Positions 15,825 through 24,223 of a DNA stretch of 36,681 bases are shown here, piece after piece. The DNA comes from Enterococcus ureilyticus (GTDB taxonomy: Bacteria > Bacillota > Bacilli > Lactobacillales > Enterococcaceae), in contig NZ_MIKC01000014.1 in the NCBI RefSeq assembly GCF_001730315.1, positions 1 through 36,681 on the forward strand. The letters run 5' to 3'. Below the pieces are notes generated by a model. That model did not search any database, was not told the DNA's origin, and saw only the letters and a program-made list of their open reading frames with translations. A program made the translations under genes and the position numbers. Position 1 is the stretch's first letter; each line of letters opens with the position of its first letter.

Positions 15825-17002
15825 TACGGTTTAATACCAATGATGGCTCCTTGGTGCGTATTGAAACCGCCAGCACCCCCACCTATGCCAAGAACTCTAG
15901 GGTTCAATGCATCAAGTCGAAAATATCCGTTTGAATTTCCATCCCATCCCCAGTTAATATGATAAAATCCGTTTCCATCCGCTCCATCTAAAACAAACGC
16001 ATGCCCACCTACTCTACCAACTCCCTCGTAATAGATAGGACGTAAATTTACCAGTTCGTTATTAATTAAGTTTTTCCAGTTATCTGCTGAATAGTTATCT
16101 CTACTAACATGAGATGTGCTATCAGAATAACCAAAATTTCTAACTAATGCACGTGCTGCCCATTGACCAAAGCTCCCACTTGATGCTCCATAATACATAT
16201 TTGATGCTATACCTACATCAGACATAATCTGTGCCACTGCATTTACTTGATCTGATGTTTCATTACCATTGTATGTTGGCAGAATATTATTCCAATCATA
16301 ATGCCTTGTTGAGATTGGAGCTGTTAAATTTTGAAGATAGAAATTATCAGTTTCTAACAAATATGAGTGATCTCTAATTCCTCGCTCTGGATAATTATGA
16401 TATTTCATAATTTGAACTGTTGCGGTTGCAACACATCCTGTCGCTGCATGATTTCCAATTTGTGATTCGTTTCCCGCTAATGCCCGCTCAATCACAGGAG
16501 TTTGGAAATTATATGGATAACCTTGCCCGTATTGAATACCATTCACATCTAAAAGCGCTGGAATTTCTGGCTCTACTATCTTATCATTCTCTGGGAATAC
16601 TATTGCCCCTTCTTGCTTTTCATACTCAACTTGACTCGAATACTCCTCAAGAAAACCCAGAATATTTGTTTTATTCAGATCTACGTCAAGGCTTCCCTCT
16701 TTAGAATAAGCTAGGACCTCTGGTGATCTTTTATCTCCTGAAATAACAATAAATCCACCATTACTTTTGTTAAATGCGTATACATTACCAGGCTCTACGA
16801 TTCCACCAAGAGATACCGGATTTAAAGACGCTTGGTCTATACTGCGTTTTGTTCGGTTTCCAGTAGTATCTGAGAAAAAAGACAATGCAACATCTTCAGC
16901 TTCTGATGAGGAACGTGAATAATCCTCATCAGCATAAGCAACAACAGAAAAAGACGAAAAAAGAATACTAGCGACGGCCAACAGTTTTAATATTTTTTTC
17001 AT
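15824..17002 (-). CDS. Secreted streptopain-like (SpeB/C10) cysteine protease
   Basis: 392 residues from ATG at 17002, with GGGAGGT 6 nt upstream. Signal peptide ends VAYADE. Residues about 28-130 are the prodomain (GGFIVISGDKRSPEVLAYS). The mature C10 domain has catalytic Cys190 in HAATGCVATATVQIMKYHNYP and His334 in GGHAFVLDG, followed by the INWGWDG segment. SpeB itself is 398 residues, so the protein is full length. C10 proteases cleave host proteins and adhesins broadly. It is rare to see one with a prodomain-mimic inhibitor outside streptococci. All active-site residues are present, so it should be active once the prodomain is removed. Confidence 0.9.
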   Translation of the reverse strand: MKKILKLLAVASILFSSFSVVAYADEDYSRSSSEAEDVALSFFSDTTGNRTKRSIDQASLNPVSLGGIVEPGNVYAFNKSNGGFIVISGDKRSPEVLAYSKEGSLDVDLNKTNILGFLEEYSSQVEYEKQEGAIVFPENDKIVEPEIPALLDVNGIQYGQGYPYNFQTPVIERALAGNESQIGNHAATGCVATATVQIMKYHNYPERGIRDHSYLLETDNFYLQNLTAPISTRHYDWNNILPTYNGNETSDQVNAVAQIMSDVGIASNMYYGASSGSFGQWAARALVRNFGYSDSTSHVSRDNYSADNWKNLINNELVNLRPIYYEGVGRVGGHAFVLDGADGNGFYHINWGWDGNSNGYFRLDALNPRVLGIGGGAGGFNTHQGAIIGIKP

Positions 17003-17329
17003 AAACAAACCTCCCTAATTTATATAAATCAAACAAGCATCTGGATGATACTCATTTAATTATCTCTATGATTGTATAGATTTAAATTAAAAATACTCAC
17101 ATTTACATTATGTTTTGACTAAAATATTATTAAAAGTAACATTGCTTAGTTATTAAAATAGCACATATATTTGTTGTTTTCAACTAAATAATCATTACAT
17201 ATTGTTTTATTTTTTTATAACTAACGTTCTCTAATCTTTTCTTTATATAACAAGATTTTATATATAAAAATCTTGCTATATTAAATTCCACATACAATTC
17301 AGAATATATTAATTCTAATTTAAAACGAT
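17003..17329. other. AT-rich gap upstream of the protease gene
   Basis: No gene seen. A possible minus-strand -10 (TATACA) for the protease lies near 17080 without a good -35. A small hairpin with arms CAAGATTTT and AAAATCTTG lies at 17251-17275. Confidence 0.4.
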
Positions 17330-17560
17330 TTAAAAGTTATTATATTTTTTTCTGTCTTCTTCTGTTTTGGCGCGTAGCAACTCTAGCTTGTCGGCCATCT
17401 TTATTAGCTGCTTTTTTTCTAAAAGTTCTCTTCCGACTATGTTATCATCCGTACCAATAGCATATTCAATTAATAATTACACTATCTCCACTTTACCAAA
17501 CACTGTCTCCGTTAAAGGTTTGAATAACTTATACCAAACTGTTTTATTTGATATATTTTG
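17330..17560 (-). pseudogene. Unrecognised gene relic
   Basis: A minus-strand frame runs about 75 codons with one internal TAA and ends with LELLRAKTEEDRKKYNNF before a stop at 17330. It has protein-like composition but no start with a ribosome site. It directly follows the dead transporter ATPase and may be the end of another broken gene. I do not recognise it. Confidence 0.35.
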
Positions 17561-17569
17561 TGCACCATC

Positions 17570-18103
17570 ATTACAATTTTTTCGTTATTATTAGATCGAT
17601 TAATACGTGGCTCTTCTATTTTGAAAAAATCAGTTTTTTGTCCGTCGAAAAAGATAGATCCGTTCTCAATGGTAATAATACGATCTGCGACTTTCTATGC
17701 AACTTCAATATTGTGTGTCACAATAATTTGTGAATTTCCTGATTTGGTCTGACTTTGGAGAAGTCTCAACACTTCTTGAGCTAATTGCGGATCTATTGCT
17801 AATGCTCGTGCAATCGCTACACATTGCAATTACCCACCCGACAACACTTTTGGATATACTGTTTCTTTTCCTTGTAACCCGATTTTTTCAAAAGAGATTT
17901 TTCTTTTGCGTTTACTTGCCAATCTTTTTTTACTTGAATTGTCCCATCAATAATGTTTTCAATTACAGTCAAACGAGGAAACAAATTAAAAGATTGAAAC
18001 ACTACGCTAAAATTTAGTCTATATTTTTTTAGTCTGAAAACGTTATTTTTATCAGAACTAACTCATAGTCGTTGACTGTAATGGTCCCCAAATCATATTC
18101 CAT
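17570..18103 (-). pseudogene. Dead polar amino-acid ABC transporter ATPase
   Basis: The ATG at 18103 has AAAAGGAG upstream and begins MEYDLGTITVNDYELV, equal to the middle of the ATPase; the Walker A part is missing. Downstream, in shifted frames, come VFQSFNLFPRLTVIENI (Q-loop region), a broken signature/Walker B region with ALAIDPQLAQEVLRLLQ-like sequence, and IENGSIFFDG near 17640. So an ATPase of the GlnQ type has suffered deletion and frameshifts. It still sits behind a T-box leader that would have controlled it by amino-acid supply. Confidence 0.75.
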
Positions 18104-18130
18104 TCTCACTACTCCTTTTCTATTTTTTAT

Positions 18131-18380
18131 AAAAAAAGTCCTTTTACTAGCATAGCTAGTAAAAGGACCATTATAACTGTGGTACCACTTTTTTAAGAAA
18201 GTTATTTCTTTCTCTTACTCCGACTCAAAATAAGCAATCAGCTGTCTATGTAGAGGTAGACATACCGCTTATGCCTACCTATTGATAAAAGATCTTCAAA
18301 GGTCATTTTTAATAGCTCGCTTCTAATTCTTCTCACTAACCAGAATCTCTTTAAAACAGCTAACTGTTTACTGACCCCAT
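18131..18380 (-). promoter_or_regulatory. T-box riboswitch leader
   Basis: On the minus strand the T-box core GTGGTACCAC lies at 18179-18188, followed by an intrinsic terminator: GGTCCTTTTACTAG paired with CTAGTAAAAGGAC and seven T (18131-18168). Upstream sequence to about 18380 forms a Stem I (base GGTCA/TGACC, AGTA element, UAGCU/AGCUA helix). T-boxes sense uncharged tRNA and open the downstream gene. I cannot assign the specifier codon with confidence. The downstream gene is dead. Confidence 0.85.
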
Positions 18381-18384
18381 CAAA

Positions 18385-18762
18385 AGACATTTATTTACAC
18401 CATGACAACATTTAACTTAATAATGTCAACGTTTATATTTCCCTTTTTCATTTTTAATTTGGAAAACTCTGATCAAAACTACTTAACCCATTAACATTTA
18501 AAAATGGAACTTGTTGACTGAAAATAGCAGGAATTATTGCTGAATATATCCTTGGTCGTTTTAATTAATTTCCTCAAATTCGTCTGACTGTCGAATTTAT
18601 TTTTTGTATAATTTGTGCTTTATTTCCTCAATTAACAAAACTATTAATCTGATAAGCAACCTAAGATTAGCTAAGTTTCAGAGGTCGATCCTGATACTTA
18701 ATCGATGTCGCTACTCCCATCTTTGAATCCTGCTATCCTTTTTGAATTTGATTCATTTAAAT
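18385..18762. other. Intergenic stretch, no gene recognised
   Basis: No open frame of note. Short readable fragments near 18670-18730 on the minus strand do not match anything I know. A TTGACA occurs near 18425 on the minus strand as a possible -35 for the T-box transcript, but no good -10 follows. Confidence 0.35.
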
Positions 18763-19068
18763 TTAATCAAATTGAGACAAACTTCCTAAATCTCCTCTAT
18801 AATTATTATTCACACCGGCATATTTGGCTATATCGCTTAGTTGGTTTATAATTTGATTTTGTTCTTCGGTAAATTTCCATTTCTCAGTAAGACTTTTAAA
18901 ATAGATAAAATTGACTAATCTGGATATTAAAGCTTCCTCGTTTATTGTGTTATCTATTTTTTTGAAAACTTTCAACAATACGCTTTTTAGTTCTGAATAA
19001 TTTAGTTCTTGATTTTCTTTTAAGCTATTATACAGATTAGTTATTAATTTTTTTGATTCTTTATCCAT
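18763..19068 (-). CDS. Bacteriocin immunity protein (enterocin A immunity type)
   Basis: 101 residues, soluble, helical and charged. Length and pattern match the pediocin/enterocin A immunity family, four-helix bundles that guard the producer's mannose-PTS against class IIa bacteriocins: LITNLYNSLKENQ at the start, then RLVNFIYFKSLTEKWKFT and INQLSDIAKYAG. A membrane protein gene lies 51 nt upstream on the same strand. No class IIa bacteriocin precursor (YGNGV motif) is visible beside it, so it may be an orphan immunity gene. Confidence 0.65.
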   Translation of the reverse strand: MDKESKKLITNLYNSLKENQELNYSELKSVLLKVFKKIDNTINEEALISRLVNFIYFKSLTEKWKFTEEQNQIINQLSDIAKYAGVNNNYRGDLGSLSQFD

Positions 19069-19119
19069 AAAATCCCTCTTTTCTATTTTTAATTCTTTTC
19101 AAAAGAAAATAGCAAAAAG

Positions 19120-19386
19120 CTATCGTTCTTTCCAAAAAAATCTTGACGCCCAATATCCGTACAAACATGACAATAATATTAACAATAGTTCACAGTAAAC
19201 CCACATTTTTACTGATACAAAACCTAACACGCTTGCTACTAAAGAAAATACCAAGAAGAATGCCACTGAATACAATTTAAAGACATACCCTTTAGCTTCA
19301 AACTTCATTCCTCTTTTTCTGTATAGTAGCCAACCTAAAAGACCAAATCGTAGTACCACAGATCTTTTTCGAATATTATTTTTCAT
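19120..19386 (-). CDS. Small membrane protein next to the immunity gene
   Basis: 88 residues from ATG at 19386, chosen because GGAGG lies 5 nt upstream; an upstream TTG overlaps that ribosome site. Two membrane helices (about 39-60 and 62-80) follow a basic N-terminus rich in Arg and Lys. The family is unknown to me. Its place before a bacteriocin immunity gene suggests a role in the same self-protection unit, but nothing in the sequence proves it. Confidence 0.6.
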   Translation of the reverse strand: MKNNIRKRSVVLRFGLLGWLLYRKRGMKFEAKGYVFKLYSVAFFLVFSLVASVLGFVSVKMWVYCELLLILLSCLYGYWASRFFWKER

Positions 19387-19598
19387 CCATTCCTCCAAAT
19401 AACTTCATTACGTATTTTTCACTATTCTCAGTATGACCATTATCAGACCTTTTTAGGCTCTGACTCTTAAGCTTTCCTAAGTGCATGATATAAATTATTA
19501 TTCAAATTGACGATTGTTTTAATTCTTCTGGTAATGTCACACTAGTTTCAGGTCTAATAAAGTATACTAAGCAATCCTTCTTTACTTCTAGTGTTTAT

Positions 19599-20066
19599 CT
19601 ATTTACCTATCTTTTTATTTAAAGATATCATTTCAATTAATCCTTGAGCAACATCTGCACCTTTATTTCCTGCTTTTGTTCCAGCTCGCTCAATCGCCTG
19701 CTCGATGGATTCAGTCGTCAACACACCAAACATTACTGGAATATCTGATTCCAATCCAATATGAGCAACTCCCTTTGCGACCTCATTGCTCACTAAATCA
19801 TAGTGTGTTGTTGCTCCACGGATAACAGTTCCTAAAGTAATTAAGCCATCATATTTTTTACTTTCAACGATTTTTTGTGTTATAAAAGGAATTTCAAATG
19901 CGCCTGGTACCCAATAAACATCAATATTTTCTTCTAGTACACTATTACGAGTTAAAATATCTATTGCTCCACTCAATAGCTTGCTATTGATAAATTCATT
20001 AAAACGTGCAACCACAATACCAACTTTCATGTCTTTTCCATTTAGCTGGCCTTCAAATGTTGTCAT
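19599..20066 (-). CDS. ribH: 6,7-dimethyl-8-ribityllumazine synthase
   Basis: 155 residues, the normal length. It joins 5-amino-6-ribitylamino-uracil with 3,4-dihydroxybutanone 4-phosphate to form lumazine, the step before riboflavin. Motifs: [28 protein letters not shown] and [21 protein letters not shown], which holds the catalytic His. It is the last gene of the riboflavin operon, 15 nt after ribBA. Usually forms 60-subunit capsids that hold riboflavin synthase. Confidence 0.97.
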   Translation of the reverse strand: MTTFEGQLNGKDMKVGIVVARFNEFINSKLLSGAIDILTRNSVLEENIDVYWVPGAFEIPFITQKIVESKKYDGLITLGTVIRGATTHYDLVSNEVAKGVAHIGLESDIPVMFGVLTTESIEQAIERAGTKAGNKGADVAQGLIEMISLNKKIGK

Positions 20067-20081
20067 ATTTTTCTCCCTCTC

Positions 20082-21263
20082 TTAAATAGATAGTAAATGA
20101 TTAAATTTTTCTTTTTTTGCCTTTAAATAGTTTCTATTCTCTTCTATCGGTGTAATTTCAATTGAAACTCGTTGATTGATCTTGATCCCAAATGCTTTTA
20201 ATTGCTCAATTTTTTCAGGATTATTCGTAATTAAGTCAATCTCTTCTACACCAAAAGTACCTAGTATTTCTGCTGCAAACTGATAGTCTCTCTCATCTGG
20301 CTTAAAACCTAAAACTAAATTTGCGTCAAAGGTATCCATTCCTTTCTCCTGTAGCTGATATGCACGTAATTTATTTTTCAAGCCAATCCCACGACCTTCC
20401 TGGCGAAGATATAGAATGGCTCCCCTTCCCTTTTTCTCAATCATCCGCATTGCTTCATGCAATTGTTCGCCACAATCACAACGATGCGATCCAAAAATAT
20501 CCCCTGTCAGACATTCAGAATGTACACGAACTAACAAAGGCTCTTTAGGTTGTCGAATCTCTCCTTTTGATAAAACCAAGTGCTCTTTATGTTGCTGATC
20601 TTCAAAAAGAGTCAAATCAAACTCTCCAAATACTGTAGGTAGTTTTACTGTTAATGGTTCTTCTGCATTTAGATAGGTCACTAATTCTTCCACTGTAACA
20701 AAAGGAAGCTTGTGTTTTGCTGCAAATTGTACTAACTGCGGTCTCCTAGCCATTGTCCCATCTTCATTTAGAATTTCACAAATATACGCTGCTTCACTTT
20801 GATTCGTCAACTTCGCTAAATCAATGGCTGCTTCAGTATGCCCTCTTCGTTCCAAAACACCGCCTTCTTTACCGATTAGCGGAAAAATGTGTCCTGGACG
20901 GTGAAACTCTCCCGAAACACTCCCATTTTTTGCTAGAAATTCTATCGTTTTCGCACGATCATAGGCTGAAATTCCTGTTGATGTCTCTTGGTGATCTACA
21001 CTAACAGTAAAAGCAGTCCCAAAGCTATCTGTATTCTTTTCTGACATTTCCCCAAGTTCCAGATGATCAGCAATTTGTTTTGAAATAGGAACACAAATTA
21101 AGCCTCGCGCAAATGTAATCATAAAGTTTACACTCTCGGGCGAAACCAAATTTGCAACACCAACTAAGTCACCTTCAGCTTCTCGATCATCATCATCTGC
21201 CACTACAATTAACTTGCCTTTTCTTAAAAATTCAATCGCTTTCTGAATGTTTTTTCTACTCAC
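20082..21263 (-). CDS. ribBA: Bifunctional DHBP synthase / GTP cyclohydrolase II
   Basis: 393 residues with two enzymes. Residues 1-200 are 3,4-dihydroxybutanone-4-phosphate synthase, with the acidic DDDDREAEGDL motif and the RRGHTEAAIDLAKL segment. Residues 200-393 are GTP cyclohydrolase II, with zinc ligands in VRVHSECLTGDIFGSHRCDCG and the active-site RQEGRGIGLKNKL. Together they make both riboflavin precursors. The start is GTG directly after the ribE stop (TAG then GTG), so translation is probably coupled. Confidence 0.97.
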   Translation of the reverse strand: MSRKNIQKAIEFLRKGKLIVVADDDDREAEGDLVGVANLVSPESVNFMITFARGLICVPISKQIADHLELGEMSEKNTDSFGTAFTVSVDHQETSTGISAYDRAKTIEFLAKNGSVSGEFHRPGHIFPLIGKEGGVLERRGHTEAAIDLAKLTNQSEAAYICEILNEDGTMARRPQLVQFAAKHKLPFVTVEELVTYLNAEEPLTVKLPTVFGEFDLTLFEDQQHKEHLVLSKGEIRQPKEPLLVRVHSECLTGDIFGSHRCDCGEQLHEAMRMIEKKGRGAILYLRQEGRGIGLKNKLRAYQLQEKGMDTFDANLVLGFKPDERDYQFAAEILGTFGVEEIDLITNNPEKIEQLKAFGIKINQRVSIEITPIEENRNYLKAKKEKFNHLLSI

Positions 21264-21884
21264 CTAATTCAGCCCCTTCCATTCTATCCGCTTAGACATA
21301 CCTAATTGTGCTTTTACATATTTTCCGAGCACATCCGTTTCAACATTCACGTACTCTCCATACATTAATTTGCCTAAATTTGTCTGATTCCTTGAATGAG
21401 GAATCAAGCTAATTGAAAAACTTCTGGCAGTTACCCGTGTGATTGTTAAGCTGACTCCATTGATTGCTATAGACCCTTGAGAAATAATTTCACCTTGAAA
21501 TTCTTTAGGAAAATCAAAAGTCAAAATAAGGGCATTTTCCTGTGTTTTTTTCTCTCTAAGTCGCATTACTCCATCTATATGTCCTGTCACCAAATGTCCC
21601 TCCAAGCGTCCATTATAAGGTAGCGCCCTTTCCAAATTCACCTCATCATTAATGTTCAATCGTGAGAATGTTGTCCGCTGAAATGTTTCCGGCATAATAT
21701 CCACTGTAAACTGTTGATCCGTTTTTCCAACTGCGGTCAAGCAAACACCATTAATCGCTATACTATCACCAACTTGATAGTCCTTAAGCAACTGCCGAGA
21801 AGCTTGACAGGTCAACTTAATTGTTCGCCCCGTATAGTTAATTCGAAGAACCTTTCCTTTTTCCAGAATCAAACCTGTAAACAT
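21264..21884 (-). CDS. ribE: Riboflavin synthase alpha subunit
   Basis: 206 residues from ATG at 21884 (MFTGLI), with AAGGAGAG well placed upstream; the frame is open further but would overlap ribD. Two lumazine-binding halves: VGDSIAINGVCLTAV and GHLVTGHIDGV in the first, GSIAINGVSLTI in the second. It converts two lumazine molecules to riboflavin. The start lies 1 nt after the ribD stop and the stop abuts the ribBA start. Confidence 0.96.
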   Translation of the reverse strand: MFTGLILEKGKVLRINYTGRTIKLTCQASRQLLKDYQVGDSIAINGVCLTAVGKTDQQFTVDIMPETFQRTTFSRLNINDEVNLERALPYNGRLEGHLVTGHIDGVMRLREKKTQENALILTFDFPKEFQGEIISQGSIAINGVSLTITRVTARSFSISLIPHSRNQTNLGKLMYGEYVNVETDVLGKYVKAQLGMSKRIEWKGLN

Positions 21885-21885
21885 G

Positions 21886-22944
21886 CTACACTCTCCTTCC
21901 AACAATCCTGAAATCACTACCAATTTTTTCTAAATCGACAAATTTCAATGGGGTTTTTGAATTGCTCTCTCTATTACTTGACATACTTGAAAGACTATTT
22001 CCGCCAAGAAGCAATGGCGCCACGTAACAAATAATCTCATCCCAGTAATCACTGGCCAAAAAAGCATCATGAATTACTGAGCCCCCTTCTACATAAACAG
22101 ATTGAATATTTCTTTTGTGTAGTTCATTCAGAACATTCTGAACCGTAACCGAAGAAAAGTAGCATACCTCTACATGCTTTGGTAATTTACCTATATGTCC
22201 AACTTTTTCAGTAAAAATCAATACCGGTGCAGTAGCATTTTTAAAAATCCGTAACTTAAAATTAGAAAGAACTCTTCCTCTTCGATCCAACACGATACGA
22301 ACAGGAGGGAAATGAGATTTTTTTGTTGACAAAAGTAACGGATCATCAATTATAATCGTTTCACTCCCCACCAAAATCGCTTGATAATCTCCTCTTTCTT
22401 CATGAACTCTTTCAAATACCTTTTTTTGAGTGAGATTTGTTCGTTTTTTCCTTAAAGAAATTTTTCCATCCAGTGACATTGCCTGTTTTAGAGAAACAAA
22501 TGGACGGTGCTTTTCGAAAAAGTGATTATAATGCTCATTTAAGTCTCGTACCTCTTTTTCCAATACACCTATTATTACATAAATACCTTGCTCTCTTAAC
22601 TTTTCCACTCCTTTTCCTGAAACAAGCGGATTAGGATCATGTTGTCCGATTACGACGCATTTGATTCCTGAATCGATGATTACCTGCGTACAGGGTGGCT
22701 GTTTTCCATAATGATCACAGGGTTCCAAGGTAACATAAATTGTTGAATTGAGTAGTTTTTCGGGAGTTTTACACAAATTAATTGCGTTTTTTTCAGCATG
22801 TTCTTGACCATATTTCAAATGCGCACTTTTTGAAATCACTTCATTTTCACTAACAATCACTGCACCGACTAAAGGATTAGTAAAGGTCTTCCCTTTTCCT
22901 TTTTTCGCTTCCAAAATCGCTAGCTCCATAAACGCTTCATGCAA
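21886..22944 (-). CDS. ribD: Bifunctional riboflavin deaminase/reductase
   Basis: 352 residues. The start is TTG at 22944: AAGGAGGA at 22951-22958 is ideally spaced for it, while the first ATG is 15 nt further in. The N-terminal deaminase has zinc ligands in the HAE motif and in EPCDHYGKQPPC. The C-terminal reductase (from about 145) starts RPFVSLKQAMSLDGKI and has the VEGGSVIHDAFL segment. It is the first gene of the operon behind the FMN riboswitch, and carries out the second and third steps after GTP cyclohydrolase. Confidence 0.96.
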   Translation of the reverse strand: MHEAFMELAILEAKKGKGKTFTNPLVGAVIVSENEVISKSAHLKYGQEHAEKNAINLCKTPEKLLNSTIYVTLEPCDHYGKQPPCTQVIIDSGIKCVVIGQHDPNPLVSGKGVEKLREQGIYVIIGVLEKEVRDLNEHYNHFFEKHRPFVSLKQAMSLDGKISLRKKRTNLTQKKVFERVHEERGDYQAILVGSETIIIDDPLLLSTKKSHFPPVRIVLDRRGRVLSNFKLRIFKNATAPVLIFTEKVGHIGKLPKHVEVCYFSSVTVQNVLNELHKRNIQSVYVEGGSVIHDAFLASDYWDEIICYVAPLLLGGNSLSSMSSNRESNSKTPLKFVDLEKIGSDFRIVGRRV

Positions 22945-22965
22945 GAGAATTCCTCCTTTCTAAAC

Positions 22966-23191
22966 AAAAAAGCCCTACGCATACACGCAGGGCCGATTAA
23001 AATTAAACTCAAAGAAGCCTTGACAAAAGAAGATACACTTCTCCCGTCGGTTCTACTAAGTTTTTCTTCTCCCATCCAGACTTTAACTGTCGGTTCCAGA
23101 TTTTCACTGAATCAACCGCAAAAATGCGGGTCACGGACTTCAAGTAATAACTTGTCACCGTCGGTCGGGAATTACACCCTGCCCCGAAGAA
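22966..23191 (-). promoter_or_regulatory. FMN riboswitch (RFN element) with terminator
   Basis: The aptamer covers about 23191-23063: CTTCGGGGCAGGGTG at the 5' end, CCCGACCG, a GTGACCCGC segment, GTCTGGATGGGAGAAGAA at the 3' end, closed by TTTCTTC/GAAGAAA. The expression platform ends with a terminator GCCCTGCG / GCGTAGGGC plus six T at 22966-22993. With FMN bound, transcription of the rib operon should stop here. Confidence 0.95.
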
Positions 23192-23212
23192 ATCTATTCA
23201 ATTAACATAAAC

Positions 23213-23241
23213 AGAATACAAGTTAGAGATTAACTTGTCAA
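23213..23241 (-). promoter_or_regulatory. Promoter of the riboflavin operon
   Basis: Minus-strand -35 TTGACA (23241-23236), 17-nt spacer and -10 TATTCT (23218-23213), about 20 bp upstream of the riboswitch. Confidence 0.8.
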
Positions 23242-23323
23242 ATTTTCACAAATAAAACATGAACAATTTTCCCTTTTTTGGCATGATAAATGTATTAATT
23301 TTCTTTTAAATGGCGGATAAGAA

Positions 23324-23374
23324 TGTCAATTTCCTTTTTAAATGGCTGGGTGTTTGCCTCGATAAATTGTGGAT
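23324..23374 (+). repeat. Solo transposon-end-like repeat, copy 1
   Basis: TGTCAATTTCC, TTTTTAAATGGC and GCCTCGATAAAT occur in this order here and again at 31312-31362. A partial extra unit (TTTTAAATGGCGG) lies at 23304. Starts with TG and has internal repeats like the ends of IS21-family elements. No transposase is nearby, so it appears to be a left-over end. Confidence 0.4.
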
Positions 23375-23430
23375 AATAAAAACATTAACTTATTTTGTTT
23401 GAGTTACTTATATGGAAAATAGGCTATTAT

Positions 23431-23459
23431 TTGACATATAATTAAAATAAAATTATAGT
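23431..23459 (+). promoter_or_regulatory. Promoter of the small secreted-peptide gene
   Basis: -35 TTGACA (23431-23436), 17-nt spacer, -10 TATAGT (23454-23459), about 35 bp upstream of the start of the 61-residue reading frame. Confidence 0.75.
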
Positions 23460-23494
23460 TCAATTGAAATATAAAAAGAAAGAAGGTTTTTATT

Positions 23495-23680
23495 TTGAAA
23501 AAGAATTTGTTTTTTGCTCTTGTATTATCTTCTGAAGCTAGTGCAAAAGAATGGGATTCTCCTGAATGCCAACCTGGCTATTATTACAAAAGAGGGGGAA
23601 TTAATTTAGGGAAACCACAATCAGCAGGTATGTGTGTCCCAATGGGAAATGCTGGTCAAATGCCTTATAAGATTTGGTGA
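23495..23680 (+). CDS. Small secreted two-cysteine peptide, possible bacteriocin
   Basis: 61 residues. The start is TTG (MKKNLFFALVL), with AGAAAGAAGG upstream and a near-consensus promoter before it. A short signal peptide probably ends ASAKE. The mature part is about 44 residues, Gly/Pro/Tyr-rich, with two Cys (ECQPGYYYKRGG and GMCVPMGN) that could form a disulfide, and ends in Trp. A membrane protein gene follows immediately. Size, secretion and a membrane neighbour fit a bacteriocin with its immunity protein, but I know no family that matches, so this is inference. Confidence 0.5.
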   Translation: MKKNLFFALVLSSEASAKEWDSPECQPGYYYKRGGINLGKPQSAGMCVPMGNAGQMPYKIW

Positions 23681-23684
23681 TAGA

Positions 23685-23999
23685 GTGAAAAATACAAATA
23701 AATTTTTCAAGAATTCATTATTTAAATTAATTCCAGCCGTAATTTCTCTTTTAATATCTTTTCTTTTGAACGCACCTTTTTATTTTGTAGCAGGCGCATT
23801 ATATGCATTTCTCTTACTATTTTTGTTGCCTTCGTTTGACTTTGGGTTCTTAGATTTCAATGTAAAACAAATAAACCCTAGTTTTAAATCAGAAAAAAAA
23901 TTTGATGAACATCAACGCATATTACCTAGTATTTTAGTCTTGCTGGCTTTAATTACTTGTATTTTCTTACTCTATTTTGAGTATAAATTAAAATATTAA
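23685..23999 (+). CDS. Small multi-pass membrane protein, possible immunity protein
   Basis: 104 residues from GTG at 23685, 4 nt after the stop of the secreted-peptide gene; the frame is open back to an ATG at 23634, which would overlap that gene by 47 nt. Basic N-terminus (KNTNKFFKNSLFKL), then two or three membrane helices (about 13-50) and a final one (about 82-100) with a charged loop between. Unknown family. Tight coupling to the secreted peptide suggests protection or export. Confidence 0.5.
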   Translation: MKNTNKFFKNSLFKLIPAVISLLISFLLNAPFYFVAGALYAFLLLFLLPSFDFGFLDFNVKQINPSFKSEKKFDEHQRILPSILVLLALITCIFLLYFEYKLKY

Positions 24000-24060
24000 A
24001 ATATAAGTATCTTATTTATGTTAGTAGCATTCATGGGCATGTGGCTTAATTAAATTAGGA

Positions 24061-24098
24061 AGAAGTGTACAGAAAATGACCATTTTCTGCACACTTCT
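24061..24098 (+). other. Palindrome at the left end of the duplicated block
   Basis: Arms AGAAGTGTACAGAAAATG and CATTTTCTGCACACTTCT around AC, one mismatch, followed by seven T. It could end transcription of the membrane protein gene or mark joined ends of a former element. Copy 2 at 34373 keeps only the inner part of the left arm. Confidence 0.5.
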
Positions 24099-24223
24099 TT
24101 TTTTCACGTATTTTGTTCTAGTTTTTGACTATATAGTGTTCAAAAAGCCATAACAAAATCAATGTTCAATTAATTGTGTTGATTGAACATATGCTACGAT
24201 CAAGTGGAAAGGAGTTGATCATT

